A stretch of 64,000 nucleotides of DNA from Reticulitermes speratus (lineage: Eukaryota; Arthropoda; Insecta; Blattodea; Rhinotermitidae): the NCBI GenBank assembly GCA_021186555.1, contig JAJKFL010000010.1:6947585-7011584 (forward strand). Direction: 5' to 3'. Both the position numbers and the translations under genes were made by a program. Shown one piece after another: positions 21,672-33,800 of the stretch. Each line of letters starts with the position of its first letter. The first letter of the stretch is position 1. Below the pieces are notes generated by a model. The model was not told the origin of the DNA. It saw nothing but the letters and a program-made list of their open reading frames with translations, and did no database searches.

Positions 21672-21717
21672 AGGTTCTGTCCCCGTCTTCAGGCGCCTGA
21701 AGACGGGGACAGAACCT
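21672..21717. repeat. Perfect 46-bp palindrome
   Basis: AGGTTCTGTCCCCGTCTTCA GGC is followed immediately by its exact reverse complement, with the centre at 21694/21695 and no spacer. GC-rich relative to its surroundings and 22 bp upstream of a MITE. Confidence 0.97.
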
Positions 21718-21739
21718 GCCCGTGAGACGTAGCGTATTA

Positions 21740-22337
21740 CAGGGTGATTCAGGAGGGAAAGTCAATATTTGGGGAGGTAATATTATCTGTCATTTTGAGG
21801 AAAAAATTCATACGAAGCTGTGTCTAATTCTGAATGGTTACCGAGATAGACTGTTTGAATCTACAATGACAAAATCACTGTGAATGGTAAGAAAGAAGGA
21901 GAAATTACGTGCTGTTAATTTTATTTTAATTTTAATTTAAAATTTAAATGACACATTTGTTACACAGAAATGACAAATTTGTTACAGTTCACAATAAATA
22001 TTCGGAAATCCCACCGGCAACGCAAGTCACTTTGCAACTCGTGTGCGAAGATCACGTGTTCTTCGTCAGAGTTGATCCTCACGTTTCTTTAGCGAGCAGC
22101 AGAATGCAAAGCGAGAACGGGCAATTTGTCTCGTCTATCCCACATTTCTTTTGTAAACTTCGCCCATCATCCAACCCCACAAACATAATTCTAAACGAGT
22201 TAGGTTTGGTGATTCAAACAGCTCTATCTCGGTAACCATTCAGAATTAAGACACATGTTCACATAACCTCATTTGTCTCAAAACAACCGATAATATCACC
22301 TCCCAAAACACTGACCATTCCCCATGAATCACCCTGT
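21740..22337. mobile_element. Tc1/mariner-type MITE family H, full length
   Basis: TA + CAGGGTGATTCA at the left and TGAATCACCCTG + TA at the right. Inverted arms extend about 130 bp with mismatches (ATTCTGAATGGTTACCGAGA / TCTCGGTAACCATTCAGAAT). Total about 598 bp, no transposase. Confidence 0.88.
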
Positions 22338-22463
22338 ATATTTTAATAGATACTTTGGAAGAAGTCCAAAAAGTCTGTGAGTTCAAAGAATGCTTTGTTA
22401 AAATATCTTTACGGACCAAAGCATTTGCAATTAACTATAACACACGCAGCTGGCTTATAAATA

Positions 22464-22541
22464 CAGGGCATACACAAAAGAATGGTGCGGTTTCAATAGT
22501 ATTCACTATTGAAACCGCACCATTCTTTTGTGTATACCCTA
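22464..22541. mobile_element. Hairpin MITE family G, copy 2
   Basis: Near-perfect hairpin: CAGGGCATACACAAAAGAAT GGTGCGGTTTCAATAGT, centre ATTC, then the reverse complement. TA-flanked at both sides. The right tip has lost the terminal G. Confidence 0.92.
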
Positions 22542-22702
22542 TATTGACGTATTACTTATTAACTGTTAAGTAATGTGTAAACAGTAACAGCATTAAACAC
22601 ATATAAACCACAGTACAAAGCAGTATAACTGTACATACGATGACGCATATAACGGCTTGAAAACATCTATGCCAAATAAATAAATAAATAAATGCTGAAG
22701 TG

Positions 22703-22970
22703 TGTTAGTTGCCTCTCACCGCGGAGGCCTGGGTTCGATCCCCGTTCATTCCATGTGGGATTTTTGGTGGACAAAGTGGCACTGGGACAGGTTTTTCTCC
22801 GAATACTTCGGTTTTCCCCTGTCAATTTCATTTCACCGTGCTCAATTACTTGGAAAAAATGAAAAAAAAACTGATCATCTTTCTCTTCATCTTCACCACA
22901 GGGTTGCACAATAAGCCTTAAGGCTGCGGTGCGTCCGTAGCTTCTGCTGCGGGGCCCTTCTCCACCCAAA
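22703..22970 (+). mobile_element. SINE family B, head truncated
   Basis: Begins inside the head at GTTAGTTGCCTCTCACCGCG; B box GGGTTCGATCCCCG; complete body and tail GCTTCTGCTGCGGGGCCC with an A-run. Preceded by a (TAAA)n tract. Confidence 0.85.
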
Positions 22971-23019
22971 AAAAAGTGTTAGTTCAGTTGGACTATGTTA
23001 TTCAATTGACTGTAATGCC

Positions 23020-23075
23020 AGCGATAACTGGATTGGGCACATCTTGCGTAGGAGCTGCCTTAAGGAAGTGCCGTA
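23020..23075 (+). pseudogene. Short LINE C-terminal scrap
   Basis: Reads NWIGHILRRSCLKEV, the conserved motif after the RT thumb of the LINE also seen at 51.0 kb (CIGHILRKNCLPKHV). Under 60 bp; no flanking signs of insertion. Confidence 0.6.
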
Positions 23076-23079
23076 TTTG

Positions 23080-23640
23080 ACTGATTCGAACCAAAATTAA
23101 ATTAATTCAACAATTTTTTTATGTAGACCCTAAAACACTTAAATTCCTTTGACGTCAGTTCCGTCGCTTTGGAAATGTGCGGACGGACATAAATGACTTT
23201 CCAATAACACGTACACATTACACGGATCATGCCACATGAAGACGAAATTGCAGTTAACCTCGTACATAAGCACCATGTCAGGAAGCAGCATAAGATTCGT
23301 GGAGGTAATGCTCCACACTTTCTATGCGACGGTAGTACGTACCAAGTGAAACCCTACAAAATTTGACTGAATATACTTAACATAACTTTTATTGTAAAAA
23401 AGTGAAATTTTCCTAACATGAACCAATTTAAATGTTGCTCTGTAACCAAGCAAGCAACAACACGGGAGAAATGGCAGTCAATCTCTACGCATTCAAGATC
23501 TTACGAAACTCGATACTTCCATACTAAACCTAACCTAACACTAAAGATACAGATGTGTGATTAACATGCAGTAAATATAAGCAAAACATGACAACACTCG
23601 TATACAAAACACAGATATCAAGAAGCGTGGTGGAGCTGTA
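23080..23640. other. Unassigned spacer before CYP307 flank
   Basis: AT-rich, no repeat family recognised, no ORF of note. Confidence 0.35.
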
Positions 23641-24449
23641 CGACCGGTATGTCATTACTCACCGGGCCGGGCCGTATGAGTCTAGTTGAGTTCTTCGGTC
23701 GGCTGACGTCGTAGGCGGGCGAGGCACTTGAAACACCGCGAGCCTAGGACTCTCTGTTGGGCGCACACGGCGGAAGTAGAAAGAGACAGACGACAGACAA
23801 TTTCGTGGCAAGGAAACACACAGGTGGCTGCTGGTACTGATTAAAGAGGAACAGATGATAGTAGAGGATGGGAGGGGGGCAGGTAGTACCACTATGGGCG
23901 TGGGCTCATCGCAGCACCCCAACCGAATACCTCCCTCACCTTAAAACTGGAACACGTTATGTTTTGGAGGATAGATAATGTCCACTATACCAGACACACG
24001 TGCGTAACTGGTGGACGTTTTCTGAATATAGATCACAGACTTGCCAGTTATCGATTTCTATCGATTTTGACTTACAAAAGAAGGGGCAAGATGGATATTT
24101 CCCTTGCTACTCTTGTTCCTTGGCAGCCCAGGGAAGTGGGGTGTGGGATGAGGAAGGGGGAGAATGCGAATCCTGGGGAAGGTGAGGGGAAATAGGTAGT
24201 GGAGGTAGGTTCAGGCCAACCACATCAGTCATTGGTGGATACGTGAATTGCAGCGTACAGTGATGGAGGATGGTACGACTTGTTGCAGACAAGGAAGACG
24301 ACTATATGACATATAGTGGACAGCTAAGGTGAATATTCATACAGCGTCTGAGAGGGGGGTGGTCCTTACAAATATAGAAGGGTGGATCGCTACATTGGTG
24401 CCCTAAACCTTCCTTGCCCTTGGCCGAGAGAAGAGGTTTTCCAACTGCA
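23641..24449 (+). promoter_or_regulatory. 5' flank of CYP307 (promoter/5'UTR not resolved)
   Basis: About 800 bp upstream of the ATG is noticeably more GC-rich and free of the SINEs and tandem repeats found on both sides, as expected for a retained promoter. A CTATATGAC near 24301 and an ATTGG (reverse CCAAT) near 24231 are the only core-promoter-like strings. There is no convincing TATA-Inr pair, and a 5' non-coding exon cannot be excluded. Confidence 0.3.
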
Positions 24450-24810
24450 ATGGTTGTTACAGCAACTCTGGCTTTGATATTTGTTGTCGCGGTGCTTGTG
24501 TGGCTGCTGGTGACCGCGATGTGCGGCCACTCTGGGAAACAGGAAGGTAATAAACCACCGGGTCCTAAGCCGTGGCCCTTTGTCGGCAGTCTCCATCTTC
24601 TGGGACACCGCGAGTCACCGTTCCAAGCCCTGAACGACCTGGCCAAAGTATACGGCGATGTCTACAGCATAACCCTGGGCACCACGCCGTGCGTCGTCGT
24701 CAATAGCTTCCAGCTCATCAAGGAGGTCCTCATCACCAAGGGCTCCCACTTCGGCGATCGACCCAACTTCATCCGCTTCCACAAGCTCTTTGGTGGCGAC
24801 CGGAATAATT
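24450..24810 (+). CDS. CYP307: CYP307 exon 1 (membrane anchor, hinge, N-terminal domain)
   Basis: Start ATG at 24450 has G at -3 and G at +4; an in-frame TAA lies about 45 bases upstream and no earlier in-frame ATG intervenes. It codes residues 1-120 plus the first base of a split Ser codon. The first 24 residues are strongly hydrophobic, followed by a short polar linker and PPGPKPWP at about 36-43, the layout of an ER-anchored microsomal P450. The segment around [14 protein letters not shown] matches the CYP307 B-C region. The donor is GTAAGT at 24811. No lesions are seen in this exon. Confidence 0.93.
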
Positions 24811-27800
24811 GTAAGTCACATGCTTTGCATTTACGCTCTCTCAGTACTGTACCCATTTACATTGTCTAGCTTCAAAATTAGACTTGTATTCAAATAACCA
24901 GGCTTCTATAATGAAAGCCAAAGCCTTATTACGTTTCTTTGACCAGACACAGAGCCGGTTGAATACAGCCAACATTCTTACAATATATTTTACTGAGATT
25001 CGTTTTAATATTATCCTCCCATCAATGTCTATGTCTCCCAAGTTTCCTTTTCCGCTGAGATTCTTCAACCACAATGCCATACAAGTCCGAGCTTCCCTCG
25101 TGCTTAATACACACCGCTCACAAAATCACGCTACATTCAATGGCCCTATGAATGTTAAGTGCAGACTAAAAACTAAGAAACTTCTCATTAAGCTCTTTAA
25201 CCCCATTCCTCTGTTGTTTGCTCTCTTAAGATTCTGTAAGATAGCTCATCTGTTAAAATAGAAGCGCAACCAATAGTTAAATTTATGATTTAATACGTAG
25301 AATTGTTTACAATGAATAAACAATGATAGTATTTTTTTTACATGGACCTGTAAATCGATATGTACAGTATATTGTTGATATAAGTTCTGGGTTTGGCGTT
25401 GTGAGCGAGGACTCAGACTTCAGAACATGTAACAACTTGGCGTTCACATTCGGTATGTTTTATTCCCCACGTCACAAACATACGTAAGATCTGCGGATAT
25501 AATTTCCAAGATTAGTCTCTGTAACGATTTTTTTAGATCAGACAGGTTTAAACCCACAGAGAAGGAAAATCACAGTTTGGTTAAGGCTCTCTCACTCTCT
25601 CTCTCTCTCTTCGTACTCGAAATATTCAGGGTTTAACTCAGCCGAGAGACCGGCTGATCTGACTTAATTTTGCAGTTTTTTCCCCACTCTTCCAGGCAAA
25701 TTCTGCAATATCTTTTCCACAAACTTACATAATTCAAAATCACTGTAAAATTCAACGTTTATGACCATACAAATGCAATGGAAGTGTTATTAAATACCTC
25801 TTTCATTATATTATTTAACGACAGTATCTCAACTTCAGCCGATCCCAGCGCCCGCCGCGCGGTCTAACGAGTGGGTCTTCGGCCGTTCGCTTGCTGTTAT
25901 TGCGGGTTCGAATCCCGCTGCGGGCATGTATGTCTGTCTCTTGTGAGTGTTGCGTGTTGTCAGGTAGAGGTATCTGCGACGGGCTGGTCCCTCGTCCAGA
26001 GGAGTCCTACCGAGTGTAGTGTGTCTGAGTGTGATCTCGAAACCTCACCAATGAGGAGGCCTAAGCCCATTAGGGCTGTGGAGCCATGAAAAAAGAAATC
26101 TCAACTTCACATAATATAATCTTAAGTTTTAATTCACCGTGCATTTTAGTATTTAAGATAAAACACCAACAAAATGCACAAATTATAAGGTTTGTATCGA
26201 TGCACTAATTCTGCCTGTTTGGCATTCACAATCTTAAGTTTTAATTCACCGTGCATTTTAGTATTTAAGATAAAACACCAACAAAATGCACAAATTATAA
26301 TATAGTGTAGCATTCGTGCGAGTTAATAGTGGCTCATAAGTAGTGAAGCGTAGGGAAGTGGTAGTGGCCTGTTCTGAGACACTAACCTAGCACTTGCTTC
26401 AAGGCACTTAGGAAAAAAAAAAAAAAAGCTCAGAAGTTTAATAGCCTAAGAAACAATCAAGACACAAAAGGTCAAATTCTGTCTTAAAATCTTGAAAACT
26501 TTACATCTCAATAACTCTTTTATTCGGTAATGATTTATCAACTGTTAAATTCGTGTGATCGAATGATGGAGAGCAAAGGGAATTAATAGATAGTTATTTA
26601 ACGACGATTGACTGGAGTGGGTCGAAAGCGTCGTAACGTATTTTAGACAGCATGTCAAAGAGAAAATTAAGTTATAATACTTGGTCTTCTGCACGCCCAT
26701 AACCGACTGCGAGTTAAATACATTACCTCTGTGCTTACCTCTTAGATATCGTGACAGACAAATGAAATGACAAATTTGTTACAGTTCACAATATAGTTTC
26801 GAAAATTTCACAGTCAACATCAGTGCCGTTTGCAACCCGTGTCCGTGTGCGGAGATCGCGTGTTGTTCGTGGGATTTTAGAATATTAATTGTGAACTGTA
26901 ACAAATCTGTCATTTCTGTGTAACAAATTTGTAATTTAAACATTAAATTAGAATTAAAATAAAGTAACAGTAAGTAATTTCTCTTTCTTTATTACCATTC
27001 ACAATGCTTTTGTATTTGTAAATTCAAACAGCCGTATCTCGGTAACCATTCAGAATTAGACACATGTTCAAATTAACTTTTTTTCTCACAATGATCGATA
27101 TTATCACCTCCAAAAATATTGATCTTTCCTCCTGAATCACCCTGTGTTTTAAGATTACGTAAGTTAAAAACTGTAATAAAATAGGGGTCTTCAAATTATG
27201 ACGCTACGAATATTCTTGTAAAACCGTGCACTCCTGGAGTAGTTCTGCGCTCACACCAGGCTTACGCAGCGTCACATAATGAAAATCCTCGGATACAATT
27301 TTTTTTTCTATGGCTTGACAGACCTATATGGGCCTGGGCCTCCTCGTTTCGTCGAGGTTTCATGGTCACACACATTTGAGACACACCACAGTCGGTAGGA
27401 CTCCTCTGGACGAGGGACCAGCTCGTCGCAGAGACCTCTACCTGACATCACACAACACTCACAACAGACAGACATACATGCCCCGGGTGAGATTCGAACC
27501 CACGATCCTAGTAAGCGAGCGGCCGAAGACCCACGCCTTAGACCGCACGGCCTTTGGGATCGGCACTCGGATACAATACCAGCCCGAATTTATTATAATG
27601 TGTCCGAATTAGCAATGGAAAATGTTATTTGTTGTAAAGATGCAAATCAGCTTTGATATGATGGCATGTAGTTATCGACGTTTCGGAGGAGGTTGCTGCC
27701 TCGTTTCTTGGAGGTCTGAGTAGTCTGTGTACAGACATACCAATGGATACGGCGTCATATTCCACAAGTTCTGCATGTTCATCAACATCTCGCATCATTC

Positions 27801-30800
27801 TTTTGTTTTTTGTACGAAATTAGTCTACACTAGCTCAGGTAACCGGAACGGTCCAGAGTTCGATTCCCAGCTGCGACAAGACAATTTCCTCTTCTCCAAA
27901 ACGTCCAGACCGGCTCTGGAACCCACCCAACCTCCTATTCAGTGTGTATCTGGTAAAGCGGTCAAAGCATGAGGCTGACAACTCACATCCAATACCGACG
28001 ATAAGAATGAGTGGAGCTATACCCACACTTCCCCTATGTACCTTCATGTCGTGCATAGGTACTTTACCTTTACAGCTGTTTAACAAATGCTATTAGGGTG
28101 ATCATATCAAGAAATATGAGATCGGCGGGGCGCGTGGCAAATGGGGGGGGGGGGGGTGGAGAGAAAAGAAAAGGCTTAAAAAAATTTTGGTGGGGGAACC
28201 TAAAGCAAACGACCAGTTTGAAGACTTAGACGTGGATGGGAAGTTATATTAAAAGGGATCTTAAAGAAATAGGTTGGGAGGATGTGGATTGGTTTAATCT
28301 AGCTCAGGATAGGTACAAGTGGCAGACTGTTGAGAACATGATAATGGACGATCAGGTTCCGTAAAATGCGGAGGATTTTTTGGCTAGCTGAGGAACTGTT
28401 AGCTTCTCAAGAAGAAATTTGCATCTTGGATTGACCCAGTCAGTTAGACAGTTAGTTATTTTGTTGGTTAGTTAGTTGCTTGTTAGTTGCTTGTTTGGTT
28501 GGTTCGTTCCTTCGTTAATTCCTTGGTTGATTGGTTAGTTAGTTAGTTATAGCTACTAATTTAACAAATGTTTATAGCAGTGCTTCCAATGCGCAGTCCC
28601 TACTAAACTGCACCACTCAACCTGTTAGAACTGGCCACCCCTGATCTTCATACAGAGTGATAACATTCTAAAGGATTAAAAATAAAACAAAATATAGCTA
28701 CATGTTTCGACGTTAGTGCAGCTGACAATAAGGTTGACAGCACGTCATTACAGAAACTCAACAAAACACTGTCATTCACCCCGAAGTTGTCTCATGTTAC
28801 AATCAGCTGATGTAATTTTAAACACTGTAAACCGACATCACTGTGCAGGTACTGAAAATATACCACAATATACAGGGTGTTTTTTTTTCCTGCTTGACCG
28901 ATAAGAGCCGGCCTGACTCTCCCCCAGCGTTGCGTTGTACGCCGAGTGTCGGAGAGGTTTAACAGTCGATGACGGGAGCTAGACAAACGATCGCAGTGAT
29001 AATAACCTTTACAAAGTCTAATAAAAACTTACGAGAGCGTCGGGCCGCGCTTATTGGTCAAATAGGGGGGAAAGAAACGCCCTATACAATACAGTCTTCT
29101 TCAACTTACATGACATTACGCCTGGATAATGAAATATATGTTGGAAACATATTCGGCGTAATGAAATGTAAATTAAGGAAAACTGAAAAAGGATATTTAT
29201 TTTGTCTGACAACTATCATTTGTCATTTCCCGCTGCTGTAATGCCGCGCGTGTGGGCGGTTGGATGAGCGAGCTGACAAGTGACAACCGATAGCTGTCAG
29301 ATAAAATAATGACCCTGCATTATCTAAATCTTTCGTTTACATACAATACTAACATGATGCTATGGAAATATTTAAAAAAAATTCTAAAGTAACAACAAAT
29401 TCAAATTAATAATACATGCTGCCTCTATGTTTTCCCCTGAAAGGCAGAAACTTAACTTTTATGTATTATGTATTTGAACTTCATGAGTCAAAAGGTTAAA
29501 AATATGTGGAGCTATAACTCCACTCTAATATATCTTTCCAGCAACACGAATATTGTGTGTCAATTCTCATATTTTCGAGCTAATTCTTTACTGAAGACCA
29601 ACAGAGGAAAAAAAAAAATGTGCTAGGAGGACGAACGCAAATCCTTGCTACATGTTTCGGCCAGGAGGGATATTAAACCCACATTTGTTGTCCGTATTAT
29701 GGGATGTTCTGTGTTGGTCTTTATTGTATATTTACATATACAAGTACACGATGAATAATTTAACAATTCAGTATTTCTGAACCAATTTAATTTTTTTTCT
29801 CAACCTTCCGAAAACACCTTCAGTATTTTACGTTAGTTTATATCAAGCACAGAGCGTAGCCGTTTTCTGAAAAAGTGCTGATTGTGCGTAAATGAGAATA
29901 AGACTTGAAATATGCGTCTTATTAATGTTTCAAAAACGTATTTCAAATATTAATTTTTCGATTCGATTCAGTACTTAATGACACGCAGTGAACTGGGCTA
30001 TAATTTGTGACTTAAACATAATAGATCTGTCTTTGCTATAAACAGTAACATGAATACCCTGTTGTTGCTAACCGCGTGGTGGCGGTGATTTCCCCTTCTA
30101 GAGCGTCGCTAAATCGTCAAGGTTACAGCGGCGGAGTCTGTGGCGAAAACCCGAGCTTACAACTGCTCTTAAAATATAAATGGTACATCAGTCACAGACT
30201 TGTTACTACGTACTATCGTTAAGGAATTACAGCAGACAGGTCCATGGCAACCCGGAAGTATACGCGGTAGGTTAGAGGACTCTCTCGCCAGATGTCTCTG
30301 CCAGCGGTTGGTGTACTTTTACTGTCAGTTCTCATTTTTCAAGCGGTGGAGAAAAAAATCATTTTGCTGGCGTAGCGGATTGCACTTCACGTAACACAAC
30401 ACGCTCATACAGTGGCCAGTTAGTTTGAAGGACTAATGTTACATCCTTTTGGTGATTTCGCACTTTGTATCTTGCACAGTTGTGTCCATTTCCTGTTCGT
30501 TTAGCACTATGTCTTGACGTCGCACGTGTCTGAGCTAAGAGTCCTTCAGCCCTAAAGAAAATAATATTGTGTTTTGCTTAGCACTAACTAACAAACTAAC
30601 TCCATGTAGCAGAGTCCTTCCTGAGAAGCTAACAGGTCTTCAGCTAGTAAAAAAATTCCCCGCATTTTATGGAACCCGAAGGTTCATTACCGCACTCACA
30701 ACAGCCCGCCAACTGTCCCTATCCTGAGCCATATCAATCCAGTCCATGCCCCCCATCCCGCTTCTTGAAGATCCATTTTAATATTATCCTATCTACGCCT

Positions 30801-33800
30801 GGGTCCCCCAAGTGGTCTTTCTCTCAGGTCTCCCCACCAAAACCCTATATGCACCTCTCCTCTCCCCACCTCCTACGTGCTACGTGCCCCTCCCATCTCA
30901 TTCTTGATTTGTTCACCCGAATAATATTTGGTAATGAATACAGATCCTGACGCTCCTCGTTATGTAGTCTTCTCCACTCCCCTGTTACCTCCTCCCTCTT
31001 AGGCCCTAATATCCTTCTCAATACCCTGTAGAAATTAGTCTACAGAATATAAAATGAGATGTTACACATCGCTGTATAATTTATTCAATTGATTCAACGT
31101 CTTAAAATTAAAGGAACTTAGCCTCGATAGCTCAGTTAGTCCAGTGACTAGACTACGGGCTGTATGACCGAGAAATCGTGGTTCGATTCTCGGGACAAAC
31201 AATAAATTCTCTCTTTTCAAAAGCTTCAGACTCTGGGATCCACCCAGCCTCCTATTCAGTGGGTACCGGGCTGTCAGGGGGTTAAAGCGGCCGAGGCGTG
31301 AAGCTGACCAATTACCTCCATCTAGTACCGAGGTTAATAAGTGATACATTCATTCCTCCAACATCCTTTCATGGAGTCAATAGGAATAATTTTAACTTCA
31401 CCTTTTCAAAGGAAAGAGAGTGGGTTGCCGTTAAAGGAAACGAAATAGGAAGTTGAGCTTGTTTTGTTCCGCGCGCACCAGTCGTGACTCTGTGACGGTA
31501 AGTGGCGGACAGACCTCCATCGCAATGTAAACATTACGTGTCTGATGACTGCTTGCCCTTGGCCTCCATATAACTGAATTTCTGTCACACAGACTGCAGA
31601 ATCACCGAGCCGAGTCGATTTCATTCCTCAAAGTTGTTCAGTATAGCTTTTCATTTCAAAGACCTTTACTATGAATGAACTGATTAGAAAGTCGTGAGTG
31701 AGACAGGACCTTTAATCGGTTAGGTAGTCAGTATTTTAAATTTGTAAATTAATGATTTCCATGCTGGTATTTTGGTGAAAGAAATGTTCTGTTATAGTTT
31801 AATGTTGTACATACCGTGCATGATTGAGATATTATATGCTATAAACCAACAAATTTGCATTAACATATATGAAAATGTTAAACCCTACATATGTTTCAGC
31901 TCTGTCTGAGCCATCTTCAGGGGTTACTCTTCGTAGCGTCCACTATTTACACACTCACTATATTGTTTGAAACACGTGTTTGGGGTTTCTTGGCAATCTT
32001 AGATCTATACATTGTCGCACTATGCACTATGATGAAATTATGGTATGGATTGTTGTATGTTGCCGGAAGATGCTGTTGTTCTGCGTCGGAGTCGATGAAA
32101 TGTGATCCTGTGTGGGACATGTCTGTAGTCTGCGGAGTTTATTTCAGTCCTTGTTGTTTTGTGTTCGAATGTTCATAGGTTAGCACCGATCGTCCGCCAT
32201 GTTGTCACTAAGATTGCCAAGAAACCCCAAACACGTGTTTCAAACAATATAGTGAGTGTGTAAATAGTGGACGCTACGAAGAGTAACCCCTGAAGATGGC
32301 TCAGACAGAGGCGAAACATATGTAGGGTTTAACATTTTCATATATGTTAGTGCAAATTTGTTGGTTTATAGCATATAATAAGTTCTGTTATAGTATTTTC
32401 ATACGAATATACTAGTATGTAGTTTCTATGTAAGATTTCAAGTTCTCAGACGACTGATACATTACGTATCGTCGACAGGTAAAGAAGATGGAAAAGTGAT
32501 AGTATATAAGTTCACACAATCTTCTGAACCAGACACGCCAACATAGAACCTTTTTACCGGACGACAGATAGTACACTTCGTTCCCCACAAGACACACATA
32601 GCATACGCCCATAATACCACGATTCTACATGCCAGCACTTCCACAATCAACACTGTCTACAATACTTTTGCAACTATTATACGACTTTTAACAAGATTTT
32701 AACTTATAATATATAAGTTAAAATCTTGTGATGTAACAGATGTGACCCAGACCTCTATACTGCCTACTAAATTAGTTTCAGACCAAACTGATGCACAACT
32801 AAAACCACTTTTATTGTAGCTTTATTATAATTGTTAAAACTATACCGCTACACAATCTTCCGAACCAGACACTCCACCATAGTACTTTTCACGCACGACA
32901 GATAGTACACTTCGTTCCCCAAGACACACATATCATACACCCATAATACCACGATTCTACATGCAGCACTTCCGCCATCAACACTGTCTACAATACTTTT
33001 ACAACTTTCGTACAAATTGTAACAAACACTTTTAACAAAGGTCTTAACTTATAATATATAAGTTTTAATGTGCTGTGGACTAATCAAAATTATGTGACTG
33101 TAGCGACAGTAGCTTTCAAAAAAAACCCCTGACGATGATCCGAGGATCGAAACATGTGTAGGGGTATAATTTTAACAATTTTAATAAAGCTAAAATAGAA
33201 AGTGGTTTTAATGGTGCATCAGTTGGTCTGAAAATTTTAATTTAATATGACGAAGATGCACGGTGTCAACAATGTGAAATTTATAAGTTTACGGTTCTGC
33301 ACCTTTTAATTTTTATGTTTTTTTATACAAACAGGAATACAAAAGATTTTTGACCGATTGGTAGTAGGACAATTCCGAAATTTAATCTGCTTTTAATTGC
33401 TTCGTGCATACAACTTTGTTTTAATGTCTTTCGAAAGTATTTAACTTTGCCATATTATTTCAGATAAAACTATCACGTACTAATGCGATTTGCGTTTTGT
33501 ATTACGTAATAGTTTTGTCACACTATTAGGTATTTCTGTTTAGAAAATCTATAAGTTTGATTCGATCCTAAAGTAAAAGAGATGCGGAAGGAAATCGAAT
33601 TCACCGTAGATCTCCGGTGTCACATCAAGATTTGTCAATTAGTTTCGAAATGTACCGACAGATGGAGTGCAATACAGTGCAACGGCATCGTAAGAAACTG
33701 CATATTTTGTCAGCTAATGTTTCGCTTTTCCTGCCCTTCGCGTCATCAAATGAGGTCTCTACTGTCCCGTGGAACTTCTGACCTTGACCGTGACCGTGAC

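Larger units (their letters stand above)
31799..32381. mobile_element. Non-autonomous Penelope-like element with inverted arms
   Basis: The 173 bp arms 31830-32002 and 32208-32380 are almost perfect reverse complements around a 205 bp centre. GTTCTGTTATAGT flanks the whole unit (31786-31798, 32382-32394) as a 13 bp target duplication. 31 nt lie between the left duplication and left arm. Inverted terminal repeats plus a short left extension and variable-length duplication are features described for Penelope-like elements. Each arm holds a hammerhead motif. No RT/GIY-YIG ORF is present. Confidence 0.82.

Noticed and set aside
24662..24856. Antisense ORF over CYP307 exon 1
   Set aside because: Shadow of the real exon, which has family homology and splice signal.
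28425..28560. GTTA/TTAG repeats as insect telomeric DNA
   Set aside because: The insect telomere unit is the pentamer TTAGG; this is a tetranucleotide at LINE 3' ends, recurring at 30.6, 56.2 and 63.3 kb.
28689..28740. Hammerhead on minus strand (GAAACATGTAGC present)
   Set aside because: The 3' core is present but no CTGANGA core or pairable stem II precedes it; dead relic at best.
29643..29695. Hammerhead on minus strand (GGCCGAAACATGTAGC)
   Set aside because: Lacks the 5' core; the sequence before GGCC does not contain CTGANGA.
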